Shown here: piece after piece, positions 8,861-16,428 of the stretch
Position numbering within the stretch: position 1 is the first letter of the stretch
Layout: every line of letters begins with the position of its first letter
Assembly (NCBI GenBank): GCA_017857395.1
Contig: JAFMDF010000032.1
Span: 1-48,733 of the forward strand
Source of the DNA: Bacteroidota bacterium
Lineage (GTDB): Bacteria; Bacteroidota; Bacteroidia; Chitinophagales; Saprospiraceae
DNA: 48,733 bases
Direction of reading: 5' to 3'
The notes under the pieces: model-generated
Database searches by the model: none
What the model saw: only the letters and a program-made list of their open reading frames with translations
What the model was told of the DNA's origin: nothing
Translations under genes and position numbers: made by a program

Positions 8861-9508
8861 TTAGGTTGGAACAGGAAATTCAAAATACCTAGCTTCTGCC
8901 GATAATTCAACCGCTTCTATTGCATTTTGGTTATGCAGTTCCTCAGCGACGGTGGCGTCGCAACCCAGTAAAAATAAGCCAGCCTTCGGAATTAGATTGC
9001 CCAAACACCAACTTTTATCCAGCGGAAAAATGTAATTCGGAAAATGAACCAATTCTAGTTTAGTATTGCTATTGAGTGCGCTCACCAAGTCGAGCAATTC
9101 TTCCATTTTTCCTTCTGTTATCCAAAGCTTGGCAAATTGTTCGGGAACATTTTCCTCGCCTACACCGTGAAAAATGACGGGCGTTTCCACACCTAAAATC
9201 GAAATCAATTTTGCTAACATTTTGTAATCCTCCACGGCAGAAGAAATGATGTAAGGACTGATTAAGGTCGAAATACTGTGTTGACAAAAAAAATCAGCAA
9301 AAGGGGTTTTTCCCAATGCCGCAAGCTGTTCGTAGGTTACGTTTCTACTTTGCCCAGTTTCTTCATTTTCAAAAATGATAGGCAAAAATATTTTGAAGTA
9401 AAAATCATACTGTTTGGGAATAATACTTTTCACACAGTCCATGTCGCCCTGCGTATCCCTGTTCTGATGAACCCACATAGCCCGTTGAATATTATTATTG
9501 ATGGTCAT
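8861..9508 (-). CDS. Hypothetical soluble protein
   Basis: Protein of 215 residues without signal peptide or membrane helix, and of no family I recognise. It begins MTINNNIQRAMWVHQNRDTQ and ends AEARYFEFPVPT. The middle alternates hydrophobic and acidic stretches like an alpha/beta fold (YKMLAKLISILGVETPVIFHG), and it is rich in aromatic residues. Codon use resembles its neighbours. A TATCTTTG box lies on the minus strand at 9558-9551, about 43 bases upstream, and resembles a -7 element, although no TTG partner is found at the proper distance. No function is proposed. Confidence 0.6.
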   Translation of the reverse strand: MTINNNIQRAMWVHQNRDTQGDMDCVKSIIPKQYDFYFKIFLPIIFENEETGQSRNVTYEQLAALGKTPFADFFCQHSISTLISPYIISSAVEDYKMLAKLISILGVETPVIFHGVGEENVPEQFAKLWITEGKMEELLDLVSALNSNTKLELVHFPNYIFPLDKSWCLGNLIPKAGLFLLGCDATVAEELHNQNAIEAVELSAEARYFEFPVPT

Positions 9509-9989
9509 TAATTACTTCGCTTTTAGATTTTTTATTTTAATCAGAGCGGTCAAAGATAGTGGATAAAATCCAGTTGCTCGCTATCTTCTTTAGGTGCAGG
9601 CAAATTCGCCTATTTTTTAAAGATAAATAGGCGCACATTTTATATCCAAATTGCTCTTTAGATAATTAGATTAAAAATTGATATTGTAAAAAATGTTAAA
9701 TCAATATCTAAATCCTTTGGGGATATATACTATTAAAACCCAACGGATTTTTATCAGGTTATTAACTGACACGCTATTGTAAGCTAAATTCCTGTTAATG
9801 AATACTGAACCTATTGTTAATCATTGTTAACTAAGGCATTAGTTAAAGCGTAACCTGTACCTTTATGGAGAATCAATAATTGGAACTATTCGTTTTAAAA
9901 TTTATAGCCAATTAAACGGCCTACTTATTCGCCAAGGCAGCAATTAACGTTTCTCCCTGACGCTCTAAAAATTAATGACAATCCATAAA
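9509..9989. other. Intergenic region of about 480 bases, hairpins only
   Basis: No coding potential is seen. A hairpin with a 9-bp stem (9607-9615 with 9625-9633, core cgcctattt) and a gatattg/caatatc pair near 9680-9710 are the only ordered structures. The divergent flanking genes mean that promoters for both are expected here; only the minus-strand TATCTTTG at 9558-9551 is recognisable. Confidence 0.4.
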
Positions 9990-10526
9990 ATGAAGAATAT
10001 ATACTTTTTACAAACCTGTTATATTTTGCTGCTTTTATGTTCTTTTGGGTGTTCTTCAGAAAATAAGGTGGTACTTATTGCTAAAGCAGAAATACCTTCA
10101 AGAAACCATGATTTAAGTTATACGCCTTATGATGCAAAATTCGACAATCCTAATTATATTATCTGTGATTCCACTGGTATTAGTTCTGGAAGAAATAGAC
10201 TTCAATATATCGGCGGAACAAATAAATTGAGGAAAGACATTACTTCCAAATATGTATACCGCCCAGACTATGAACCATTTACTGGCTATATCGTCATTCG
10301 ATTTTTGGTTAATTGTGAAGGGCAATCTGGGCGATACCGCGTTCAATCTTTAAACTTGGATTTCTCTCCATCAAATGCACCTTCTGATTTATTAAATCAC
10401 ACAACTGAAATTGTTAAAAGTTTGGATAATTGGACAAAGTCAGCTGTAAATGGTCCTAAAAAAGAGTATTCAAAATTCATCAATTTAAAAATTACTAATG
10501 GCAAGATTCAACATGTGTTATTATAA
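9990..10526 (+). CDS. Hypothetical lipoprotein with TonB C-terminal-like region
   Basis: Lipoprotein of 178 residues from the chosen ATG; an ATG 15 bases earlier would put extra polar residues before the signal. The signal MKNIYFLQTCYILLLLCS ends at a lipobox with Cys21. The stretch GYIVIRFLVNCEGQSGRYRV, about two thirds in, resembles the strand of TonB C-terminal domains (VxFxVxxxGxxxxxxV) found in many Bacteroidota energy-transducer-like proteins, but the similarity is short. It overlaps the start of the next gene, a TPR protein, so the two are probably cotranscribed and translationally coupled. Function unknown. Confidence 0.65.
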   Translation: MKNIYFLQTCYILLLLCSFGCSSENKVVLIAKAEIPSRNHDLSYTPYDAKFDNPNYIICDSTGISSGRNRLQYIGGTNKLRKDITSKYVYRPDYEPFTGYIVIRFLVNCEGQSGRYRVQSLNLDFSPSNAPSDLLNHTTEIVKSLDNWTKSAVNGPKKEYSKFINLKITNGKIQHVLL

Positions 10527-11343
10527 AAAACTTTGCTTCCTGCTCCTTATTTTTATTTGCCAGGTGCTCTTTCTTTTTGGTCAAGGAAATTGCCTGATAT
10601 ACGCTGAAGATAGTGGAGAAAGAAAAGCATGCGAATTGAGTTATCGCGCTATAGAATATAGGCAAGGAAGTAAAGAATCTCAATTATTATTTGACAAAGC
10701 AATTGAAGTAGGTCCAAAATATGCTTGGGTCTATTATCAAAAATCAGTTCCTTTTTTCAAACGTGGCTTATTTGCAGAAGGGGTCAATTTAATCAATAAA
10801 GCCATTGAATTAGAGCCTCAGAATTATTTGTATTACAGGGCTTATTGGTATTTCTACAATCGGAGTTATGAATTTTGTATTAGAGATTTGGAAGCACTTT
10901 ATACCGTTCACAAGGATTTTTATACCGCTATTCCTAGTGGCGAACTGGAGATGAGGTTATTACTCGCAATGGCCTATGCCCAATCAGGAGATGTCTCAAA
11001 AGGTATCAATTGGGCGCTTAATTTGATGGATACTTATAAGAGTCAGCCTCACTTAAAAGGATTCTATGATCACTTCTGTCTCGGCATATTGTATTATCAA
11101 AATAATCAGTTTGATTTAGCGGAAGCTGAATTTGAAAAACAATTAATGGTGCAGGATAACTTTGCAGATACGTATTATTACCTCGGATTAATCAAAGAAA
11201 AGGAAGCTGAACATATAGCTGCGCAAGGATATTTTAAGCAAGCATTAGCAAGAATGAATCAGGAGCATGGTGGATATAGTCTAAATTTTTTCACAGAATT
11301 CAATACTAAAAAAGAGGATGTTGAAAAGAAAATAATTAACTAG
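10498..11343 (+). CDS. Secreted TPR-repeat protein
   Basis: Protein of up to 281 residues. A signal peptide (CYYKKLCFLLLIFICQV) is followed by at least four to five tetratricopeptide repeats, for example AWVYYQKSVPFFKRGLF then NLINKAIELEP near 95-113, and ADTYYYLGLIKEKEAEH near 222. TPR arrays bind proteins; this one would act in the periplasm or at the outer membrane. The start at 10498 overlaps the upstream lipoprotein gene by 29 bases; an ATG at 10513 gives a more typical signal peptide and is a good alternative. The stop codon lies at the edge of a palindromic element, so the element may have inserted right at the gene end. Confidence 0.75.
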   Translation: MARFNMCYYKKLCFLLLIFICQVLFLFGQGNCLIYAEDSGERKACELSYRAIEYRQGSKESQLLFDKAIEVGPKYAWVYYQKSVPFFKRGLFAEGVNLINKAIELEPQNYLYYRAYWYFYNRSYEFCIRDLEALYTVHKDFYTAIPSGELEMRLLLAMAYAQSGDVSKGINWALNLMDTYKSQPHLKGFYDHFCLGILYYQNNQFDLAEAEFEKQLMVQDNFADTYYYLGLIKEKEAEHIAAQGYFKQALARMNQEHGGYSLNFFTEFNTKKEDVEKKIIN

Positions 11344-11489
11344 TGTTCGACCAAATTTAAAATGACGGGTAATTCTTTTTTGTGAAAAGACACTTGGAGA
11401 TCTGAGAAACACTCCAAGGTCACAAAAACCTTGGAGTGTTTCTCAGATCTCCAAGCGTTTTGACCATTTCTTATTTGAGACAACACTAG
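11340..11489. repeat. Palindromic element with 28-bp perfect hairpin and 8-bp terminal repeats
   Basis: 11393-11420 and 11428-11455 are exact reverse complements over 28 bp, separated by 7 bases. The outer ends ctagtgtt (11340-11347) and aacactag (11482-11489) form terminal inverted repeats, and the left one overlaps the TPR stop codon. A further small hairpin, cactaga-tg-tctagtg, follows at 11484-11499. There is no coding content. Confidence 0.8.
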
Positions 11490-11555
11490 ATGTCTAGTGC
11501 AGTAGGCAGTAAATAGTTTGCAAGGGTTTTCATGAAAATGGCTTCCTAATAACAA

Positions 11556-11589
11556 AGAAAGGGGAATATCAAATGATATCCCCCTTTCT
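11556..11589. terminator. Bidirectional hairpin terminator
   Basis: 11556-11571 pairs with 11574-11589 over 16 bp with one mismatch and a 2-base loop. The core is agaaagggg/ccccctttct and a T-rich tract follows on the plus strand. It sits between the convergent TPR gene and the membrane-protein gene and could serve both. Confidence 0.65.
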
Positions 11590-11611
11590 AATTTATTTAA
11601 TCAATAAGCGC

Positions 11612-12310
11612 TTAATTTTCTATCAACTCTTTCACTGGAGCTAGAACCGAAGATTTAGCTGCTTTTTTCTGACAAACCTTACATAGTTCAGAAATACCCT
11701 TCTGTTCCCAGGAATCCTTGATACTACCACTGCTAAGCGCCTTTCCTTTGATGTACTGGCAGTCATCAAAGGCATGGTATTTATTACCTGCCTTAGACCA
11801 GTACACATTATTCGCATCAATGCTTAGACTTTGAGCGGCTGCGGTTTGTTCTTGAATTTCCTTCGTGTATTTCTCTACTGACGGAGGATTGAAATCCGCA
11901 CCAGTTATACCCGCTGCAACCATTGCTACCGCTGCGATACTACCCGCAATGCCTTTGGTTTTTCCACTGATGTTCTTGTTATTCAAGATCATGATGACCA
12001 TCGGTAGAAATGCAAGTACGCCCATGATTGCGCCTAGCTGATTTTGTATAAAAAACCGCGTCGGTTCTGCCTCAGATGCAGGGTCTAGTTTATTGGCTTT
12101 CTTCCAAAGCGTAGAACCTGTAATAGCGAGAATTAAAATGCCAACTATTGCTACGACCAACCAAACCAAGGTCTCATCACTGATTAGCTTTAAGATGGCA
12201 AAGATTTGACCCGCTATGGCAACTATCCATGCTAGCATGGCGAATAGCCTTAGTTTTTTCGCTTCGCCTTTAGCTTCTGGACTTGCTTGAAATACTTTTT
12301 TTTCAGTCAT
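11612..12310 (-). CDS. Four-helix membrane protein with Cys/His metal-binding tail
   Basis: Protein of 232 residues from the ATG giving MTEKKVFQAS; a longer frame upstream lacks support. Helices lie near 22-40, 48-66, 91-110 and 121-137. The C-terminal part, KYHAFDDCQYIKG...ELCKVC, carries His179, Cys184, Cys210 and Cys213. It matches the YHxxxCxxI...CxxC tail found at the end of many secreted nuclease-like and hypothetical proteins, thought to bind a metal such as zinc. No catalytic domain accompanies the tail here. A TATCTTTG box on the minus strand (12349-12342) lies 32 bases upstream. Function unknown. Confidence 0.7.
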   Translation of the reverse strand: MTEKKVFQASPEAKGEAKKLRLFAMLAWIVAIAGQIFAILKLISDETLVWLVVAIVGILILAITGSTLWKKANKLDPASEAEPTRFFIQNQLGAIMGVLAFLPMVIMILNNKNISGKTKGIAGSIAAVAMVAAGITGADFNPPSVEKYTKEIQEQTAAAQSLSIDANNVYWSKAGNKYHAFDDCQYIKGKALSSGSIKDSWEQKGISELCKVCQKKAAKSSVLAPVKELIEN

Positions 12311-12341
12311 GTTTTGTGTTTTTTTATTTTGTTTTAGGACG

Positions 12342-12349
12342 CAAAGATA
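12342..12349 (-). promoter_or_regulatory. Candidate -7 element for the membrane-protein gene
   Basis: The minus strand reads TATCTTTG, a perfect match to the Bacteroidota -7 form TAnnTTTG, 32 bases before the start codon. No TTG is seen at the expected distance, so support is partial. Confidence 0.4.
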
Positions 12350-12636
12350 GTCTTTTAGGTCACGAAAATTATAAATTATCGCTTTATAAAATTTTATGAA
12401 GGGGGTATCCACGAACCCAAAAGTGTTTGAAATTTAATTTAACTTTCAATTCGACTATTCCTACCCTAATTGTAACAGACCTAGGAATGATTTTCTATCT
12501 GAATTTTAGTAGTATTATGCGAACATCAGATTTCTTTTATAAATAAGCAGTAAAGAACTATTATTCTTTTTAAACAATTGAGGATGTATTAGGTTATTAT
12601 TGGGAATTTTAAAAATTTAATAAATCAACAACAAAT

Positions 12637-13269
12637 ATGGAGTTATTAGATAAGTTAAAATGGCGGTATGCTGCAAAAGCCATGAACGGCAAAAAAGTGC
12701 CTCAAGAGAAAATTGACAATATTATAGAAGCGATATCGCTGGCACCAACTTCAAGTGGATTACAGCCTTTTGAAGTCTTTGTCATTACGAATCAGGAAGT
12801 AAAGGAAAAGATTAGACCGATCGCTTGGAATCAATCCGTAATTACTGATTGTTCACATTTGTTAGTGTTTGCTGCATGGGATACTTATACGGCTGATCGA
12901 ATTAACAAACAGTTTGATTTAACAAATGAGATTAGAGGATTTAAAAATGAGGGTTGGGAAAATTATCGCCAAATGTTATTAAACAGTTATCCCCAAAAGG
13001 ATGCAGAAGTGAATTTTAATCATGCGGCTAAACAAGCCTATATTGCTTTTGCAAACGCATTAGTTGCTGCTGCATTTGAAGAAGTTGACAGCACGCCGAT
13101 AGAAGGTTTTAATCCAGCAGCATTAGATGAAATATTAGGTTTAAAAGAGAAGGGTTTGAGAAGTTGTGTGATTCTTACCTTAGGATATAGACAGGCTGAC
13201 AAAGACTGGTTGGTCAATCTTAAAAAAGTTAGAAAAAGTAAAGCAGATTTAATAACAGAAATTGCTTAG
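12637..13269 (+). CDS. NAD(P)H-dependent nitroreductase-family flavoprotein
   Basis: FMN enzyme of the NfsB/NfnB-like nitroreductase family, 210 residues as expected. It reduces nitro compounds or quinones with NAD(P)H in the cytoplasm; the native substrate is unknown. Signatures are LKWRYAAKAMNGKKVP (FMN phosphate contact around Arg10), the SLAPTSSGLQPFEVFVI loop, and a C-terminal KGLRSCVILTLGYR segment. The ATG follows an A-rich leader. The gene stands alone; a hairpin follows it. Confidence 0.9.
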   Translation: MELLDKLKWRYAAKAMNGKKVPQEKIDNIIEAISLAPTSSGLQPFEVFVITNQEVKEKIRPIAWNQSVITDCSHLLVFAAWDTYTADRINKQFDLTNEIRGFKNEGWENYRQMLLNSYPQKDAEVNFNHAAKQAYIAFANALVAAAFEEVDSTPIEGFNPAALDEILGLKEKGLRSCVILTLGYRQADKDWLVNLKKVRKSKADLITEIA

Positions 13270-13290
13270 CGAATAAATAACTCCTGCATA

Positions 13291-13340
13291 GATAGTTCCA
13301 CGATTTAAACCGACCAAACGGCTAAGGTTGCGGAACTATC
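13291..13340 (+). terminator. Inverted repeat after the nitroreductase gene
   Basis: gatagttcc at 13291-13299 pairs with ggaactatc at 13332-13340, and the inner arms pair imperfectly. It lies 21 bases past the stop codon. There is no clean T-run after it, so this may be a terminator or another small palindromic repeat. Confidence 0.4.
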
Positions 13341-13565
13341 TCCTCCCTCTCATTTCACGAAGCAACGGGTCACGTACTTTCAGGTTTACCCAACAACTAA
13401 TTTCCCTCATTCCTTATCACCTTGTCATTTACTCATTTTTATAAATACAAAAAATAGTAGGGTCTAGTAAGAATTATTAACTTAGCGCATTAAAGTTACC
13501 GACAATTCAATGAGTTTATGGAAAAATAATTGTTTGTCCTTGTTTTAATTTCAAAACCAGCTAAA

Positions 13566-14780
13566 ATGACTTATTCAAGACTACTTGCACTACTACTTTC
13601 TATCGCAATTATTGGTTGTGGCGAAGATAAACAACCTTCCACTAAGCATTGGTTTAAGGGGAATTTACACACGCATTCTTATTGGAGTGACGGAGATGAA
13701 TTTCCTGAAGTAATTATGGACTGGTACAAATCTCATGATTATCAGTTTGTCGCATTGACGGATCATAACACCTTGGCAGAAGGGGAGAAATGGAAAGTGA
13801 TTTCGCAAGATTCAATCTATCAAAATGCATTTAAAAGTTACCTCCAGAAATATGGAACTAGCTGGGTTAACTATAAAATTGATTCCTTAAATAACACACA
13901 AGTTAAGCTGAAGACTTATGAAGAATATAAAGGTCAATTTGAAGAAGCAGAAAAGTTCTTGATTATTCAATCTGAAGAAATAACAGATGACTTCGAAGGT
14001 AAACCTTTGCACATGAATGCAACTAATATTAAAAAGAAAATAGACCCTCAGGGAGGAAATAGTATAGTGGAAGTTCTTCAAAATAATATAGACGCAGTAA
14101 TTAAGCAGAGAGATGAATTGGATGTACCAATGATTGCACACGTAAACCATCCCAATTTTGGCTATGCTATTAGTTTAGAAGACATGATAGCATTAAGAAA
14201 TGAAAAATATTTTGAGGTCTACAACGGCCACCACATGGTTCATAATTCAGGAGATGCTACGCATATCTCTACTGAAAAAATGTGGGACATTATCAATATT
14301 GCCTATATTGAAAAACAATTACCACTGATGTACGGGCTTGCTACGGATGATGCGCATCACTATCACGCTAAAGGAAAGGAGTGGAGTAATGCTGGTAGAG
14401 GTTGGATTGTCGTTCGGGCAGATTCCCTCAATCCAAAATCGTTAATAGAAGCGATGGAAGTAGGCGATTTTTATGCAAGTACTGGAGTGGAGCTCAACCG
14501 TTTGATAATAGATGAAAATAGGATTTCTATTGAGGTAAACCCCGAATCAGGTGTAAGCTATGAAATAGTTTTCATTGGCTGTAAAAAGGGGAAGAGGATG
14601 CCAGAAGAATTAATGTCTGCTGAAGGAGTTAAGGCTAGTTTTGAATTAACAGATGACCTTCTTTTTGTCAGATGTAAAATAATTTCCTCAAAATTACATG
14701 GAAACCCTATTGAGGATTTGTTGTATGAAACTGCATGGACACAACCTGTACTTGTAACTAATGGTTCAAGTCATAAGTAA
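13566..14780 (+). CDS. PHP-domain metal-dependent phosphoesterase lipoprotein
   Basis: Envelope lipoprotein of 404 residues from the ATG giving MTYSRLLALLLSIAIIGCGE, with lipobox Cys18. An upstream in-frame start would spoil the signal. The PHP signature is clear: GNLHTHSYWSDG with His35 and His37, ALTDHNTL with Asp66 and His67, a central IAHVNHPNFG, and a late YGLATDDAHHYH. These residues bind two or three divalent metals in PHP phosphoesterases; the substrate is unknown. It is first in a + strand run with a serine hydrolase 56 bases downstream and a DUF3604 protein further on, so linked roles are possible. Confidence 0.85.
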   Translation: MTYSRLLALLLSIAIIGCGEDKQPSTKHWFKGNLHTHSYWSDGDEFPEVIMDWYKSHDYQFVALTDHNTLAEGEKWKVISQDSIYQNAFKSYLQKYGTSWVNYKIDSLNNTQVKLKTYEEYKGQFEEAEKFLIIQSEEITDDFEGKPLHMNATNIKKKIDPQGGNSIVEVLQNNIDAVIKQRDELDVPMIAHVNHPNFGYAISLEDMIALRNEKYFEVYNGHHMVHNSGDATHISTEKMWDIINIAYIEKQLPLMYGLATDDAHHYHAKGKEWSNAGRGWIVVRADSLNPKSLIEAMEVGDFYASTGVELNRLIIDENRISIEVNPESGVSYEIVFIGCKKGKRMPEELMSAEGVKASFELTDDLLFVRCKIISSKLHGNPIEDLLYETAWTQPVLVTNGSSHK

Positions 14781-14836
14781 TTGATTGTTCACTAGACGTT
14801 GACCATCTAACATTTCAAACAATATAACATCAAAAT

Positions 14837-16123
14837 ATGCAATTCAAAACGACCTACTTTTTAATTATACTTACTCTTCTATTATTTTCGGCTTGTCAAC
14901 AACAAACAAAGGAAACAGCTATTACTGAAGTAGTCCCTGCTAAAAAAGTGCTTGTTGAAGAAACAAGACCTGAAGGAACTACAAAGACTAACTGGCTGCG
15001 CCCACCCTATAAATACTGGGCTATCAAAAATGTAGATAAACTTTTCTCTGTTGGGACTATTGCAAAAGGAGCATCAACCGCTAAATTAGAAAAGAGTGCA
15101 ACTTCCTTGATGGATTTAAAAATTGAACAATTTGATGGTAAGATATATGGATTTGAAGAACATTTAGACTCCAATAGAACAGATGGTTTTTTAGTTTTGA
15201 ACAAAGGAAAAATTATTTACGAAAAATACTTTGGCAACATGACAGAAACCAGCCCCCATAATTGGTTTTCTGTATCTAAATCATTGACGGGTTTGACGGT
15301 AGCTATTTTAGCAGTAGAAGGTAAAATTGATTTACAAAAACCAACGCTGCATTATATGCCTGAATTAAAAGGGACTGCTTGGGATGGAACAATGGTTCAA
15401 CAACTAATGGATATGACCGTCAATATGCATTTTGATGAAGCTTATAATAACCCGAAATCAGATGCCTATAAATTTGCTAAAGTCTCCCACTTTGTAGAAA
15501 TTCCAGGCCCACCCTCTAAATTTGAAAATGTATTGGATTACTTTAAAACGGTTAAAAAAGGAGAGAATCACGAGGAATTGTTCCATTATGTGAGCTTGAA
15601 TACGGAAGTTCTGGGAATGATTATTAGCAAAGTAACTGGTAAAAAGCCTTCTGAAGTAATGAGTGAAAAAATTTGGTCAAAAATGGGAACGGAACAAGAT
15701 GGTTTTATAATGAAAAACACGAATGGATATGAATTAGTGAGTGCTGCCATTAACTCTACGCTAAGAGATGCAGGGAGATTGGGTCAGTTAATGCTAAATG
15801 ATGGTTATTTTAATGGCCAGCAAGTATTTCCAAAATCGGTGGCTCAAACAATAAAAAAAGGAGGTAGCATCAAAAAATTTGCCCAATCCAAGCGAGGAAA
15901 GGTTTTTACAAATTTTCATTATACCAATCAATGGTGGCATACAGACAAAGCTGCTTTTTTTGCCAAAGGCTTATTTGGGCAATGGATTTATGTAGACCCA
16001 ACAACAGAGACAGTAATTGTAAAATTTACGACAGCTGACGTTCCCACTTCAACAGAATATGACTGGATGAATAATATGAATTTAATGGAGGCAATTGTGA
16101 AACGGTTGGGAAATGCGGAATGA
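14837..16123 (+). CDS. Class C beta-lactamase-like serine hydrolase lipoprotein
   Basis: Lipoprotein of 428 residues; the signal ends LLLFSAC with Cys20. The hydrolase belongs to the beta-lactamase/esterase class C fold close to 6-aminohexanoate-dimer hydrolase: SVSK (Ser145 nucleophile, Lys148 base) in NWFSVSKSLTG, and Tyr251 in FHYVSLNTEVLG. A third element is likely in the region of NFHYTNQWWHTD. Members cleave esters, amides or peptides in the periplasm; substrate unknown. It follows the PHP lipoprotein gene by 56 bases and is probably in the same transcript. Confidence 0.85.
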   Translation: MQFKTTYFLIILTLLLFSACQQQTKETAITEVVPAKKVLVEETRPEGTTKTNWLRPPYKYWAIKNVDKLFSVGTIAKGASTAKLEKSATSLMDLKIEQFDGKIYGFEEHLDSNRTDGFLVLNKGKIIYEKYFGNMTETSPHNWFSVSKSLTGLTVAILAVEGKIDLQKPTLHYMPELKGTAWDGTMVQQLMDMTVNMHFDEAYNNPKSDAYKFAKVSHFVEIPGPPSKFENVLDYFKTVKKGENHEELFHYVSLNTEVLGMIISKVTGKKPSEVMSEKIWSKMGTEQDGFIMKNTNGYELVSAAINSTLRDAGRLGQLMLNDGYFNGQQVFPKSVAQTIKKGGSIKKFAQSKRGKVFTNFHYTNQWWHTDKAAFFAKGLFGQWIYVDPTTETVIVKFTTADVPTSTEYDWMNNMNLMEAIVKRLGNAE

Positions 16124-16150
16124 CTTTAACCGTAGCCTCATTTGAAACAC

Positions 16151-16195
16151 AAGAAGCAATTAAAAAAATATTTTGAATGGCTTCTTTTTCTTTAC
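16151..16195 (+). terminator. Hairpin with T-rich tail after the serine hydrolase
   Basis: aagaagc at 16151-16157 pairs with gcttctt at 16180-16186; the inner A-rich and T-rich stretches pair further, and a T-rich tail follows. It lies 28 bases past the stop codon. Confidence 0.45.
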
Positions 16196-16428
16196 TCTTA
16201 TTCGGATATAACATGAATCCAATTAAAGAAACCAGAATTTAGAAATTTGAAACTGATTCCGTAAAATAAAGGTAATGAAATTCCAAAATCGCTAACATGA
16301 CTTGGTGCAATATAAAAAACCTTTTTTGGAGAGTCTAAGTTACAAATTGTTTCAACGGGTAGTGGGTGTGGGTAACAGAAGACTTAATATTTCTGTACTT
16401 TTGCCATTCAATTATTGAAAATAAAAGT

